A DNA stretch of 64,000 nucleotides from Frigidibacter sp. (lineage in GTDB: Bacteria > Pseudomonadota > Alphaproteobacteria > Rhodobacterales > Rhodobacteraceae). Below are positions 26,537 through 35,264 of this stretch, piece after piece (the stretch's first letter is position 1; every line of letters begins with the position of its first letter). The translations under genes and the position numbers were made by a program. The notes beneath the pieces are model-generated. The model made no database searches and was not told the origin of the DNA. It worked only from the letters and a program-made list of their open reading frames with translations. The stretch spans positions 1-64,000 of the forward strand of contig NZ_JAUYTT010000015.1 of assembly GCF_030695035.1 (NCBI RefSeq), in the 5' to 3' direction.

Positions 26537-27103
26537 TCAGCCCAGCAGAATAGTGGTTTCGTCGGAAAACTGCGCGGTCGGGACCGGCAGGTTCTCTGGC
26601 GCGGGACCTTTGCGGATACGGCCGGAGGTGTCGTAATGCGAGCCGTGGCAGGGGCAGAACCAGCCGCCGAAGTCGCCGGCGCCGTTGCCGATCGGCACAC
26701 AGCCGAGGTGGGTGCAAACCCCCATCATCACCAGCCATTCGCCGGCTTCGTCCATCGAGCGGTTCACGTCCGAGGCATCGGCATCGGCGGGCGCGTTGGC
26801 GTTGCGGGCAAGGCGGTCGATCATGTCGGGGGCAGTGTCTTCCGACCGGGCACGTTCAATTTCCTCGGGCGTGCGGCGGCGGATGAACACCGGCTTGCCG
26901 CGCCATTTGACGGTCAGCTGGGTGCCGGTCTCGACACCGCTGATATCGACGAAGATCGAGGACAGGGCCTGAACGTCGGCAGAGGGGTTCATCTGGTTCA
27001 CCAGCGTCCAGCCCGCCGCGCCCGTGGCGATGGCTCCGGCGCCGGCCGTGGCGTAGTAGAGAAAATCTCTGCGGGTGCCTGCGTGGTCTTCTGCGTGGGA
27101 CAC
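26537..27103 (-). CDS. petA: Rieske iron-sulfur subunit of the bc1 complex
   Basis: A 188-residue subunit with a Tat-type N-terminus, [12 protein letters not shown], which doubles as its membrane anchor. The [2Fe-2S] ligands are C130 and H132 with C135 (CTHLGC) and C150, C152 and H153 (CPCHGS). The start is GTG at 27103, giving VSHAEDHAG as in Rhodobacter Rieske proteins, with AGGGAG about seven bases upstream. An ATG 18 codons earlier would spoil the Tat spacing. It is first in the petABC operon; its control by the petPR locus is known in R. capsulatus. Confidence 0.95.
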   Translation of the reverse strand: MSHAEDHAGTRRDFLYYATAGAGAIATGAAGWTLVNQMNPSADVQALSSIFVDISGVETGTQLTVKWRGKPVFIRRRTPEEIERARSEDTAPDMIDRLARNANAPADADASDVNRSMDEAGEWLVMMGVCTHLGCVPIGNGAGDFGGWFCPCHGSHYDTSGRIRKGPAPENLPVPTAQFSDETTILLG

Positions 27104-27282
27104 GTGTGTTCTCCCTTCCCTGGCCGCGGACAGGGCCAAATACGGTGATTGGGCCACGGTTTGCGCAGCCTTATGGGCCGGTGTTTAGCGGCCAATCCGG
27201 GGCCAGTCCAGCGGACAATCAGGCGCAGGCAGGCAGCGCGGCGCGGCTGTTGCAAGTGGATGACTCCCGGGCGGGGAGCGGG

Positions 27283-27894
27283 TCAGGCGGGCGGCTGTGT
27301 TGCCTGCATCGATGCGCGCGTCTCGAAAGCCGCGTACCAGCCGGCGAGGGTTTCGCGGCCGGCGCGCCAGTCGCGGGGGGCGTGGCGGAAGTCGAGATAG
27401 GACAGCGCGCAGGCGACAGCGATCTGGCCCATGTCCAGCGCCGGGCTTTCCAGATGCGCCATCCAGCGGTCTTGCAGCGTGTCGAGGGCGCGGGCGATCT
27501 TGGTCCATTGGCCATCGTCCCACGGGGCGAAGCGCTTGTCTTCAGGGCGAATTTTCTCTTCATACACCATCAGGATCGCCGCATCGAGGATGCCGTCGGC
27601 GGTGGCTTCCAGTACCAGCGTGTCCCACAGACGCTCGCCTTCCTGGTAGAGGCCGGCGTTGGCGCGGGTATCCAGATACCGGCAGATCACCCGGCTGTCA
27701 TAGAGGGCGCGGCCGTCCGCCAGCTCCAGCGCCGGGATCTTGCCAAGCGGGTTGTGCATCAGGGGCATGGAGCCGGGATCGACGGGATTGCCAGAGGCGG
27801 GGATCAGCGTCACGTCGGCGGATTGGCCGGTTTCGAGCAGCAGGACCATGACCTTGCGGACATAGGGCGAGGTGGGGGAGTGGAAGAGGCGCAT
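27283..27894 (-). CDS. Glutathione S-transferase family protein
   Basis: A 203-residue GST-fold protein, the third in the window. The N-terminal domain MRLFHSPTSPYVRKVMVLLLETG has SPYV at the active-site position; NPLGKIPALELADG and YDSRVICRYLDT follow. The C-terminal domain includes DMGQIAVACALSYLDFRH. It has no clear partner gene. Upstream, at 28018-28061, lies copy B of the 11-bp-period repeat, about 124 bases before the start codon. Confidence 0.85.
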   Translation of the reverse strand: MRLFHSPTSPYVRKVMVLLLETGQSADVTLIPASGNPVDPGSMPLMHNPLGKIPALELADGRALYDSRVICRYLDTRANAGLYQEGERLWDTLVLEATADGILDAAILMVYEEKIRPEDKRFAPWDDGQWTKIARALDTLQDRWMAHLESPALDMGQIAVACALSYLDFRHAPRDWRAGRETLAGWYAAFETRASMQATQPPA

Positions 27895-28017
27895 GGGGGA
27901 TCCGTTCGCGGGAGGGATTGCGGACGGATGCTAGGGGCGCGGGGCGGGCGTGTCCATCGCTGGTGGGATGGGATGGGCGAAACGGGGTGCAAGCCTTTGG
28001 GAAGGCTAGATTTCAGG

Positions 28018-28061
28018 ATACAGAAATCATGCAGAACCCGTATGTATGTTATGCATACGAT
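28018..28061. repeat. 44-bp element of four 11-bp units, copy B
   Basis: The units are ATACAGAAATC, ATGCAGAACCC, GTATGTATGTT and ATGCATACGAT. The second unit is identical to that of copy A, and the first differs from copy C at one base. It lies between the end of mtaB and the start of the reverse-strand GST gene. Confidence 0.65.
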
Positions 28062-28082
28062 TTGCGGCCGCGCCTCGCCGCC

Positions 28083-29336
28083 TCAGGCCAGAAGCTGCGT
28101 GCCGTTCTGGCCGGTGATCGCGGCCGTGAGGATGGTGCCTTCGGGCTGGTCCGCGCTGAAGGCGACCTCGGTGAACTGTTCGGTACGGCCCATGCGGGGG
28201 CCTTCGGTGAGGATGAGGTGGCGGCGGCCTTGCTGGGCCTGCAGGTGCCCGGCGAGGCGCGCTTGCCCCGCCGCGCGCAGGCGGGCGGCGCGGTCCTTGA
28301 TCGCCGGGCCGCGGACCTGCGGCATCCGGGCGGCGGGGGTGCCGTTCCGGGGGCTGAAGGGGAAGACGTGCAGGAAGGTCAGCCCGCAATCTTCCACCAG
28401 CTTCAGCGAGTTCTCGAACATCGCCTCGGTCTCGGTCGGGAAGCCGGCGATGATGTCGGCGCCGAAGACCATGTCGGGGCGCAGGCGCCGGGCCTCTTCG
28501 CAGAAGCGGATCGCGTCGTCGCGCAGGTGGCGGCGCTTCATGCGCTTCAGGATCATGTCATCCCCGGCCTGCAGCGACAGGTGCAGATGCGGCATCAGCC
28601 GGGATTCGGTGGCGACGGCGAGCATCAGGTTGTCGTCCGCCTCGATAGAGTCGATGGAGCTGATCCGCAGGCGGGGCAGGTCCGGCACCAGCCGCAGGAT
28701 GCGCATCACCAGATCGCCGAGGCGCGGCGTGCCGGGCAGGTCGGCGCCCCAGCTGGTGAGGTCGACGCCGGTCAGCACCACCTCGTTGAAGCCGCGGCCC
28801 ACAAGGCGCTTGATCTGCTCGATCACCACGCCGGCGGGGACTGAGCGGGAATTGCCCCGGCCGAAGGGGATGATGCAGAAGGTGCAGCGATGATCGCAGC
28901 CGTTCTGGACCTGCACATAGGCGCGATGGCGTCCGAAACCGTCGATCAGGTGGCCGGCGGTTTCCTTGACCGACATGATGTCATCGACGCGGATCTTCTC
29001 GGTGTCGCCGATCAGGTCGGGGGCGCGAAGGTTTGCCCAGGTGCTCGCCTGCATCTTTTCGGTATTGCCGATGACGCGGGCGACCTCGGGCATGGCGGCG
29101 AAGGTTTCGGGCTCTGTCTGCGCGGCGCAGCCGGTGACGATGATGGTGGCGCCGGGATGGGCGCGGGACAGGCGGCGGATTTCCTGCTTGGCCTTGCGCA
29201 CCGCCTCTGCCGTCACGGCGCAGGTGTTGACCACGACCGCGTTTTCCACGCCTGCGGCGGCCGACAGCTCTTTCATCGCTTCGGTTTCATAGGCGTTGAG
29301 GCGGCAGCCGAGGGTGGCAAAGACGGGCGGGTTCAT
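28083..29336 (-). CDS. mtaB: tRNA t6A37 methylthiotransferase MtaB
   Basis: A radical-SAM enzyme that adds a methylthio group to t6A at tRNA position 37. In the 417-residue protein the N-terminal UPF0004 domain has auxiliary-cluster cysteines C11, C39 and C70. The radical-SAM motif is C147, C151 and C154 (CDHRCTFC). A C-terminal TRAM-like region is present. The MtaB-type [10 protein letters not shown] start separates it from MiaB and RimO. It overlaps dapF by four bases and is translated after it. Confidence 0.92.
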   Translation of the reverse strand: MNPPVFATLGCRLNAYETEAMKELSAAAGVENAVVVNTCAVTAEAVRKAKQEIRRLSRAHPGATIIVTGCAAQTEPETFAAMPEVARVIGNTEKMQASTWANLRAPDLIGDTEKIRVDDIMSVKETAGHLIDGFGRHRAYVQVQNGCDHRCTFCIIPFGRGNSRSVPAGVVIEQIKRLVGRGFNEVVLTGVDLTSWGADLPGTPRLGDLVMRILRLVPDLPRLRISSIDSIEADDNLMLAVATESRLMPHLHLSLQAGDDMILKRMKRRHLRDDAIRFCEEARRLRPDMVFGADIIAGFPTETEAMFENSLKLVEDCGLTFLHVFPFSPRNGTPAARMPQVRGPAIKDRAARLRAAGQARLAGHLQAQQGRRHLILTEGPRMGRTEQFTEVAFSADQPEGTILTAAITGQNGTQLLA

Positions 29337-30172
29337 GCGTGGCGGGCCAGAAAGTCCGGCGTCAGCCAGCCGTCGAAGACATGGGCGGTGGGGCCGGTCA
29401 TCCAGACGCCATCCTCGCGCCAGTCGATCTCCAGCGTGCCGCCATCGACATGCACGGTGACGCAGCGGCCGGTGAGGCCGCGGCGGGCGGCGGCCACGGC
29501 AGCGGCGCAGGAGCAGGAGCCGGAGGCGAGGGTGATGCCGGTGCCCCGTTCCCAGATGCGCAGGCGGATGGCATCGTGGGAGAGGACCTGCACGAACTCG
29601 ACATTGGTGCGCTGCGGGAAGAGCGGGTGATGCTCGAAGGCCGGGCCTTGGGCGGCAAGGTCAACGGCTTCGGCATCGGCCACGAAGAAGGTGCAATGCG
29701 GGTTGCCCATGCCGGTGCCGACCGGATCGCCGGGAATCGGCAGGTGCAGGGTGTCTGTCGGCGCGGCCAGTGGGATCTGGTCCCAGTCCAGCATCGGCGC
29801 GCCCATGTTGACGCGGGTGAGGCCGCCCCCGGCATCCTCGGCCGTCAGCAGGCCACGCTCGGTGCGCAGGGTCAGGGCGGGGAGCGCGGTTTCGTCCATC
29901 AGGTAGCGGGCGATGCAGCGGGTGGCATTGCCGCAGGCGGCCGAGAGCGAGCCATCGGCGTTGTAGAAGGTCAGGCGTACATCGGCGGTATCATCAGTCT
30001 CGATCACCGCAAGCTGGTCGAAGCCGACGCCCATGTGACGGTCGCCAAGTGCGCGCGCCAGCGCTGCCGTCACCGGCAAAGTGCGGCGGCGGGCGTCGAT
30101 CACCACAAAATCGTTGCCTAGCCCGTGCATCTTCATGAACGGCAGGCCCTGCGGGGCGGATGAGTCCTTCAT
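29333..30172 (-). CDS. dapF: Diaminopimelate epimerase with Ser at the expected second catalytic Cys
   Basis: Interconverts LL- and meso-diaminopimelate for lysine and peptidoglycan synthesis. The 279-residue protein has [12 protein letters not shown], the first catalytic Cys80 in [20 protein letters not shown] and RTNVEFV. At the second active site the usual ACGxGxCA reads ASGSCSCA: residue 217 is Ser (TCC codon) and two Cys lie at 220 and 222. The rest of the fold is intact and the gene is in an operon with mtaB, so it is probably functional or uses a shifted thiol. ATG 30172 is the only start that gives the normal N-terminus. Confidence 0.88.
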   Translation of the reverse strand: MKDSSAPQGLPFMKMHGLGNDFVVIDARRRTLPVTAALARALGDRHMGVGFDQLAVIETDDTADVRLTFYNADGSLSAACGNATRCIARYLMDETALPALTLRTERGLLTAEDAGGGLTRVNMGAPMLDWDQIPLAAPTDTLHLPIPGDPVGTGMGNPHCTFFVADAEAVDLAAQGPAFEHHPLFPQRTNVEFVQVLSHDAIRLRIWERGTGITLASGSCSCAAAVAAARRGLTGRCVTVHVDGGTLEIDWREDGVWMTGPTAHVFDGWLTPDFLARHA

Positions 30173-30237
30173 GGCGCGCGATATACGCGGGCGCCGGGGT
30201 TTTTGCCAGTGCCGCGATGTTTGCGCGGATTTTCCGC

Positions 30238-30266
30238 TTGACCGCACCGGGCGAGCTTTCTAAGTA
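30238..30266 (+). promoter_or_regulatory. Sigma-70 promoter of tRNA-Lys
   Basis: TTGACC (30238-30243) and TAAGTA (30261-30266) are 17 bases apart. The tRNA begins about 105 bases after the -10, so the precursor has a leader of roughly 105 nt to be trimmed. Confidence 0.6.
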
Positions 30267-30377
30267 GGCGCCCTGTCGGGCCTGTCGCCCGGTCGGGGTT
30301 CCGGCCGTGCTGCAGGGGTTTTGCCAAGGGTCAAGTGATTGGCCCGGCTGGGGAAACAGCCCGTATCGGGACGGTGA

Positions 30378-30454
30378 GGGCGGGTAGCTCAGTTGGTTAG
30401 AGCACGTGACTTTTAATCATGGGGTCGAGGGTTCGAATCCCTCCCCGCTCACCA
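30378..30454 (+). tRNA. tRNA-Lys (anticodon UUU)
   Basis: The 77-base gene folds as a full cloverleaf. The seven-pair acceptor stem is GGGCGGG with CCCGCTC (one G-U). The D arm contains AGTTGGTTA, the T arm GGTTCGAATCC, and the anticodon loop CTTTTAA has TTT at 30412-30414. The 3' CCA (30452-30454) is encoded. A promoter with a 17-base spacer lies upstream; no clear terminator follows. Confidence 0.97.
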
Positions 30455-30494
30455 GTCTCGGATAGGTTCAATCAGATCATAGGGGTGGACGCCC

Positions 30495-30806
30495 TCAGCT
30501 GCCCTGAAAGCGGCGCCGGGCTTCTTGCTCGATGGCGAGTCGCAGCTGCAGGTCGGCGAGTTTGGCCAGTTCAGGGGCGCGGGCGTCGCCAGTCAGGCCT
30601 TGCAGGATGCGCATCTGTTCCTCGATGGCCTTGCGCAGCTGGATCTCGCGCGGCAGGGCGCCCGCCTCGGCCATGATGCGGAAGCCGACGGCTTCGGTGC
30701 TGGCATCTGCGCTGGCCAGCGGCTTGCCGGCGCCCTTGAGATTGTCCAGTTGCCCCTCGGCCTGAGCCTTCAGGATCTGCCGTTCCGCAAGGGTTGAGAA
30801 GCGCAT
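30495..30806 (-). CDS. DUF1992 (DnaJ-related, DNAJC28-like) protein
   Basis: A 103-residue protein that is mostly one DUF1992 domain: AERQILKAQAEGQLDNLKGAGKPLA, then FRIMAEAGALPREIQLRKAIEEQ. The GxGKPL turn and PxEIxLRKEI-like segment define the family. Function is unknown in bacteria; the eukaryotic relative is DNAJC28. AAAGGA stands about eight bases before ATG 30806. It lies just past the tRNA, transcribed toward it. Confidence 0.82.
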   Translation of the reverse strand: MRFSTLAERQILKAQAEGQLDNLKGAGKPLASADASTEAVGFRIMAEAGALPREIQLRKAIEEQMRILQGLTGDARAPELAKLADLQLRLAIEQEARRRFQGS

Positions 30807-30903
30807 GGGCCTGTCCTTTCGCGGGCGGTCGTGGCGGCCGCTGTGGAGGGATATAATCACCGGCTGTTGCGGTGCAAGGAAGGCGGGGGCTGATGGCCTT
30901 CGG

Positions 30904-31296
30904 TCAGTCACCGATCGCTGCAATCACCCTGATCTCGACCAGCGCACCTTCCCGGCGCAGGCCGGCGACCTCGACCGCCGTCCAGGCCGGGAAAGGGTCT
31001 GTGACGTAGTTGGACCGGACTGCGCAGAAGCTGTCGAAATGGGTGCCCAGGCCGATATGGTAGCTGGTCATCTCGACGATGGAGTCGAAGCCGAGCCCAG
31101 CCTCGCGCAGCACCGCGCCGATCTTGTCGAAGGCCTGGCGGAACTGGTCTTCGGGGTTGGCGGGCATGGTGCCGTCGGGGCTGCTGCCGGTCATGCCGGT
31201 CACGAAGACATGGGTGCCGGAGAGGATGCCGGGTGACAGCCTGAGCTGGTCCGCCGTGGTGCGGTTCCCGCCGGGAAAGAGTGCTGTCCGCGCCAT
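30904..31296 (-). CDS. RidA/YjgF/YER057c/UK114-family protein
   Basis: A 130-residue protein of the RidA superfamily, trimeric enzymes that hydrolyse reactive enamine/imine intermediates or related substrates. RLSPGILSGTHVFVTGMTGSSPDG, QFRQAFDKIGAVLREAGLGFDSIVEMTSYHI and RSNYVTDPFPAWTAVEVAGLRREGALVEIRVIA fit the fold. The conserved Arg of true RidA proteins (the CVEARLP region) is not clear here, so a subfamily role is likely. It is followed on the same strand by DUF1992. Confidence 0.82.
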   Translation of the reverse strand: MARTALFPGGNRTTADQLRLSPGILSGTHVFVTGMTGSSPDGTMPANPEDQFRQAFDKIGAVLREAGLGFDSIVEMTSYHIGLGTHFDSFCAVRSNYVTDPFPAWTAVEVAGLRREGALVEIRVIAAIGD

Positions 31297-31349
31297 GTGC
31301 CCCTCGCAGGTTTGGTGAGGGGTCAGAATGTCCGGGCGGGGTGGGCGCG

Positions 31350-31742
31350 TCAATCGGCCTCTGGCGCGTGGCAGCAGATGCAGAGCTTGTTGCCGGAAGG
31401 ATCGCGGACATAGGCGCCGTAATAGGCCGGGTGGTAGTGGGGGCGCAGGGCCGGGGCGCCCTCGTCCGTTCCGCCGGTGGCGAGGGCGGCGGTGTAGGCT
31501 TGGTCCACGAGCGCGCGCGTGGGGGCGGCAAAGGCGAGCATCTGGCCATTGCCGGGGGCGGCGGGCTGGCCGTCGAAGGGCGCGGTGACGATGAAGAGCG
31601 GGCGGTCGGCGGTGGCGGGTTTCCAGCCGGCCCAGTGTTGGTCCGCGAATTTGCGGTGATGGCCGAGGAGGGACAGCACCGCGTCGTAGAAGGCGAGGCT
31701 GGCGGGCAGGTCATCGGTGCCGAGGGTGGTGTGGGAGAACAT
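31350..31742 (-). CDS. VOC-family (glyoxalase/bleomycin-resistance fold) protein
   Basis: A 130-residue single-module VOC protein. It begins MFSHTTLGTDDLPASLAFYDAVLSLLGH and ends HYHPAYYGAYVRDPSGNKLCICCHAPE, the typical paired beta-alpha-beta motifs. One His and the terminal Glu are candidate metal ligands. Its substrate is unknown. It may be in an operon with the downstream RidA-type gene. Confidence 0.82.
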   Translation of the reverse strand: MFSHTTLGTDDLPASLAFYDAVLSLLGHHRKFADQHWAGWKPATADRPLFIVTAPFDGQPAAPGNGQMLAFAAPTRALVDQAYTAALATGGTDEGAPALRPHYHPAYYGAYVRDPSGNKLCICCHAPEAD

Positions 31743-31849
31743 GGGGTGGCCTTGTGGGGTGTGCAGAGCAGGAGGCTAGACGGGTCTTTTGGCGGGGGCC
31801 AGAGGCGGCGCTGTGGACGCAACACCCATCGGCGCGAGCGGGGCTGGCG

Positions 31850-31899
31850 CCGGGGGTTTTCCACCCCCGGACCCCCGGAGGATATTTGGACCAAAACGA
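31850..31899. repeat. Dispersed palindromic element, copy 4
   Basis: CCGGGGGT (31850-31857) and ACCCCCGG (31863-31870) form an eight-pair hairpin followed by ACCCCCGGAGGATATTTGG and ACCAAAACGA. It sits in a 248-base gap between the divergent VOC and AhpD-like genes. Unlike the other copies it is not next to a gene's 3' end, so it is probably not only a terminator. Confidence 0.65.
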
Positions 31900-31990
31900 T
31901 TGGGGAGGGGGCGGCGTGCGGGACTGCGTGGTCTTGACGCCGCCCCGCGCGCTGGCATTGTCGGGCGCGTGACATGCGGAGGAGGACGCC

Positions 31991-32419
31991 ATGCCCACAG
32001 TCAGCCCGCCTGCCGAGCCCGAGGCCGACCCGCGCGTGAGGGCGGTGTTCGACGATATCAGGGCGACGCGGGGCAGCGATTTCATCAACAACTTCTGGCT
32101 CTATCTGGCCTTCGACGCCGATCTGCTGGCGGCGACATGGGCCGAGGTGAAGGGGGTCATGGCGGCACCTTCGGCGCTGGACCCGAAGGTGAAGGAGATG
32201 ATCTATGCCGCGGTGTCGGCGGCGAATGCCTGTGACTACTGCGTGCATTCGCATCTGGCGGCGGCGCGGGCCAAGGGGATGACCACGGCGGAGCAGGCGG
32301 ACCTGTTCCGGGTGGTGGCGCTGGCCGGAAAGACCAACCATCTTGCCAATGCAATCCGTCCGCCGGTGGACCCCGTATTCGTGCAAGGGATCGATACCAA
32401 GAGGGAGAGAGACGAATGA
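31991..32419 (+). CDS. Carboxymuconolactone decarboxylase/AhpD-family protein
   Basis: A 142-residue all-helical protein with the AhpD-type redox motif CDYCVHSH (C-x-x-C-x-x-x-H), as in peroxidase-linked members of the CMD family. KVKEMIYAAVSAANACDYC is the conserved segment. It probably acts in thiol or peroxide chemistry. GGAGG lies about eight bases before ATG 31991. It overlaps the quinone oxidoreductase gene by ATGA, so the two are translated together. Confidence 0.85.
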   Translation: MPTVSPPAEPEADPRVRAVFDDIRATRGSDFINNFWLYLAFDADLLAATWAEVKGVMAAPSALDPKVKEMIYAAVSAANACDYCVHSHLAAARAKGMTTAEQADLFRVVALAGKTNHLANAIRPPVDPVFVQGIDTKRERDE

Positions 32420-33399
32420 CAGACCACGCCTATGCGATGGCGGCGCGGGCGCCCGGGGGCAGCGACATGTTCCACAAGGTGGCGATCACCCTGCCGGAGC
32501 CGGGGCCGGGGCAGGTGCGGATCCGCCATACCGCGGTCGGGGTGAACTTCCTCGACGTCTATTACCGCGGCGGCAGCTATCCTTGGCCGGTGGAGGCGGA
32601 TCTGGTCACAGGCTCCGAAGGCGCGGGCGTGGTCGAGGCGGTGGGCGAAGGCGTCACCGAGTTCGCGGTGGGGCAGCGGGTCGCCTATACCACGCCGAAC
32701 GGGGCCTATGCCACGCACCGGCTGCTGGACGCGGCGCTGCTGGTGCCGCTGCCGGATGACATCCCGGACGAGATCGCGGCGGCGGTGATGCTGAAGGGGC
32801 TGACGGCGCAGTATTTGCTGCACCATTCGTTCCCGGTGGAGCCGGGGCAGACGGTGCTGGTTCATGCCGCGGCAGGGGGCGTGGGCCTGATCGCCGGGCA
32901 ATGGCTGGCGGCGAAGGGCGTGCGCGCCATCGGCACCGCAGGCGGGCCCGAGAAATGCGCGCTTGCCTTGCAGAACGGCTATGATGCGGTGATCGACTAC
33001 CGCGCGCAGGATTTCGTGACCGAGGTCGGCACGCTGACCGATGGCAAGGGTGTGGCGGTGGTCTATGACAGCGTGGGCCGCGACACGATCATGGGCTCGC
33101 TGGATGTGCTGCAGCGCTTTGGCACGCTGGTGAGCTTCGGACAATCGTCGGGCGCGCCGGACCAACTGAAGATCAAGGATCTGACCAAGGGGTCCTACCG
33201 GCTGACGCGGCCGACGCTGTTCCACCATGTCGCGCGGCGGGGCTGGCTGCTGCAGGCCTCGGCGGATCTATTCGGGATGATCCGGTCGGGCAAGATCGTG
33301 ATCCGCATCGACCGGACCCTGCCGCTGACAGAGGTGGCCGAGGCGCATGACGGACTGGAGGGGCGGCGCACCACCGGCTCGACGGTGCTGATCCCGTAG
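32416..33399 (+). CDS. qor: Zinc-free quinone oxidoreductase (Qor type)
   Basis: A 327-residue MDR-superfamily NADPH:quinone oxidoreductase. NFLDVYYRGGSYPWPVEADLVTGSEGAGVVEAVGEGV is the N-terminal catalytic region. VLVHAAAGGVGLIAGQWLAAKG is the NADPH-binding Rossmann motif (AxxGGVG). Zinc ligands of alcohol dehydrogenases are absent. The start codon overlaps the AhpD-like gene. It reduces quinones or enals, consistent with a stress-response pair. It ends four bases before convergent tetR. Confidence 0.88.
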   Translation: MTDHAYAMAARAPGGSDMFHKVAITLPEPGPGQVRIRHTAVGVNFLDVYYRGGSYPWPVEADLVTGSEGAGVVEAVGEGVTEFAVGQRVAYTTPNGAYATHRLLDAALLVPLPDDIPDEIAAAVMLKGLTAQYLLHHSFPVEPGQTVLVHAAAGGVGLIAGQWLAAKGVRAIGTAGGPEKCALALQNGYDAVIDYRAQDFVTEVGTLTDGKGVAVVYDSVGRDTIMGSLDVLQRFGTLVSFGQSSGAPDQLKIKDLTKGSYRLTRPTLFHHVARRGWLLQASADLFGMIRSGKIVIRIDRTLPLTEVAEAHDGLEGRRTTGSTVLIP

Positions 33400-33402
33400 G
33401 GC

Positions 33403-33972
33403 TCAGCCCGGCTCCTCGCCGGTCAGCAAGACCTTCAGATCGCGCAGCACCGCCTGATTGCCTGCGGGATCGCGGCGGGGGTTGGTCAGTTTTTCATGGA
33501 CCAACCCCTCGCAGGCCACAAACACGATGGCGCCGCGCCGCGGATCGGGGCAGCGGGCAAAGAGGGCGCGGAGTTCGGCGCGGAAGGCCAGCACCGGCTC
33601 CATGAAGGCGGGGTCTTCGAGCATGGCGGCGAAGATGCCACTGGCGCCGGCGGGGGGCGTGCAGATCTCGTCGCTGAGAACATCCAGATAGCAGCAGGCG
33701 GCGGGCAGCGCGGGCGCGGAGCCCGCCAGCGCGCCGGGGGCGCGCGCCTCCAGTTCGGCCCGCACCCGGGCGACATTCTCGGTGACCAGCGCCCGCAGCA
33801 GCGCATCGCGGGACGGGAAGTGATAGAGCAGGCCGCCCTTGGACACGCCGGCCCGCGCCGCAACCGCATCGAGCGAGAGGCTTGATGCGCCCTCGTCACA
33901 GGCTAGGTCCCCGGCGGCGTCCAGCAGGCGCTGGCGTGTGGCCGCTGGGTTGCGGGTGCGTGGTTTTGTCAC
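33403..33972 (-). CDS. TetR-family repressor of the adjacent efflux pump
   Basis: A 189-residue TetR regulator. The helix-turn-helix is TRQRLLDAAGDLACDEGASSLSLDAVAARAGVSKGGLLYHFPSRDALL. The C-terminal ligand domain follows. I choose GTG 33972 because GGAGG precedes it and because an earlier ATG at 34044 would place the operator 33999-34014 inside the gene. It is divergent from an RND pump operon that it most likely represses. Confidence 0.87.
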   Translation of the reverse strand: MTKPRTRNPAATRQRLLDAAGDLACDEGASSLSLDAVAARAGVSKGGLLYHFPSRDALLRALVTENVARVRAELEARAPGALAGSAPALPAACCYLDVLSDEICTPPAGASGIFAAMLEDPAFMEPVLAFRAELRALFARCPDPRRGAIVFVACEGLVHEKLTNPRRDPAGNQAVLRDLKVLLTGEEPG

Positions 33973-33998
33973 TGGAGTCGATCCTCCCCGATTGACTT

Positions 33999-34014
33999 TA
34001 CCGTCTGGACGGTA
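33999..34014. promoter_or_regulatory. TetR-type operator TACCGTC-TG-GACGGTA
   Basis: Seven-base arms TACCGTC (33999-34005) and GACGGTA (34008-34014) form a perfect inverted repeat around two bases. It begins just after TTGACT (33992-33997), a -35-like hexamer facing the pump genes. It is centred between the divergent repressor and efflux genes. Confidence 0.7.
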
Positions 34015-34084
34015 CAGTTGTTGCCGCGAAATTGAAAGACTCAACTGCGACGCATCTTTGCCGCCGGGTTCTCAGGAGACTAGA

Positions 34085-35254
34085 ATGGTTAAGCGCATCG
34101 TCATCGCCGTGATCCTGCTGGGCCTGATTGTTGGCGGGATCGTCGGGTTCAATCTGTTCCGTGACAAGATGATTACCCAGTTCTTCGCCGGGATGACCCC
34201 GGCCCCGGTGGCCGTGTCGGTGACCGAGGCCGAGCCGATCACCTGGACCCCTGGGCTGGAGGCGGTGGGCACCGCGCTGGCCGCGCAGGGGGTGGACCTG
34301 TCGGTGGAGGCTGCGGGCGTGGTGCGCGAGGTGCTGTTCACGCCGAACCAGCAAATCAGCGCTGGCGACCAGCTGGTCCAGATCGACGACCGGATCGAGC
34401 AGGCCGACCTTGCCGCGGCGATTGCCGGGCAAGAACTGGCCGAGACCGAGCTGACGCGCAGCCGCACCTTGCAGGAGCGCGGCGTGAGCACGGCGAACAC
34501 GCTGGATACGGCGGAGGCGACGGCGACCGAGGCCCGCAGCCGGGTGCAAAGCCTGCGCGCGGTGCTGGAGCAGAAGCAATCGGTTGCGCCCTTTGACGGG
34601 GTGATCGGGATCCCGCGGATCGAGGCGGGGGAATATGTGACCCCGGGCACGATCTATGCGACGCTGCAGGATCTGGACAGCATGAAGGTCGATTTCTCGC
34701 TGCCCGAACAGGAAGCGGGGATCGTGCAGATCGGGATGCCGGTGACGGTGTCCTCCGAGGTGGGCGGCGTGACCGCGATGGGGAAGGTGATCGGCATAGA
34801 GCCGAAGATCGACCCCAACTCGCGGCTGGTGACAGTGCGGGCCGAGGTCGAGAACCCCGAGGGACAGATCACCCCCGGCCAGTTCCTGCGGGTGCGGGTC
34901 GAGCTGCCGGTCGAGGAGGGCGTGATCGCCCTGCCGCAGACTGCCGTCAGCTCCAACCTCTATGGCGATTCGGTGTTTATCGTGCGCGCGGCAACGGCTG
35001 CGGATGAGCCCGAGCGGGTGGAGCAGGTGTTCGTGACGCTGGGTCGGCGGACGGGCAGCGTGATCGAGATCCGCGATGGCGTGAAGGCGGGCGACCGCGT
35101 GGTGAATGCCGGGCAGAACCGGCTGAGCGGCAATGCTGCGGTGACCATCGACAATACCGTGGCGCCGGTGGCTGCCGTGGATCCGGCGCCGGGCGAAGGC
35201 GCCGCGGCCGAGAGCGACGCGGCGGCCGAAGCCGCGCCTGCGGCAAGCGAGTGA
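34085..35254 (+). CDS. RND efflux periplasmic adaptor (membrane fusion protein)
   Basis: A 389-residue HlyD/AcrA-type adaptor with an N-terminal anchor (IVIAVILLGLIVGGIVGF). The lipoyl-like halves are GVVREVLFTPNQQISAGDQLVQIDD and VAPFDGVIGIPRIEAGEYVTPG. An alpha-hairpin (about residues 100-160) and a beta-barrel/membrane-proximal domain follow. The C-terminus is a low-complexity Ala/Glu/Pro tail. AGGAG precedes ATG 34085. It is encoded ten bases before its RND partner; no outer-membrane channel gene is present. Confidence 0.9.
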   Translation: MVKRIVIAVILLGLIVGGIVGFNLFRDKMITQFFAGMTPAPVAVSVTEAEPITWTPGLEAVGTALAAQGVDLSVEAAGVVREVLFTPNQQISAGDQLVQIDDRIEQADLAAAIAGQELAETELTRSRTLQERGVSTANTLDTAEATATEARSRVQSLRAVLEQKQSVAPFDGVIGIPRIEAGEYVTPGTIYATLQDLDSMKVDFSLPEQEAGIVQIGMPVTVSSEVGGVTAMGKVIGIEPKIDPNSRLVTVRAEVENPEGQITPGQFLRVRVELPVEEGVIALPQTAVSSNLYGDSVFIVRAATAADEPERVEQVFVTLGRRTGSVIEIRDGVKAGDRVVNAGQNRLSGNAAVTIDNTVAPVAAVDPAPGEGAAAESDAAAEAAPAASE

Positions 35255-35264
35255 GGACAGAGCG

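Noticed and set aside
24367-27103. Evidence of a photosynthetic lifestyle from the pet genes
   Set aside because: petABC and petPR also occur in non-phototrophic Rhodobacteraceae; no puf, bch or crt gene is present.
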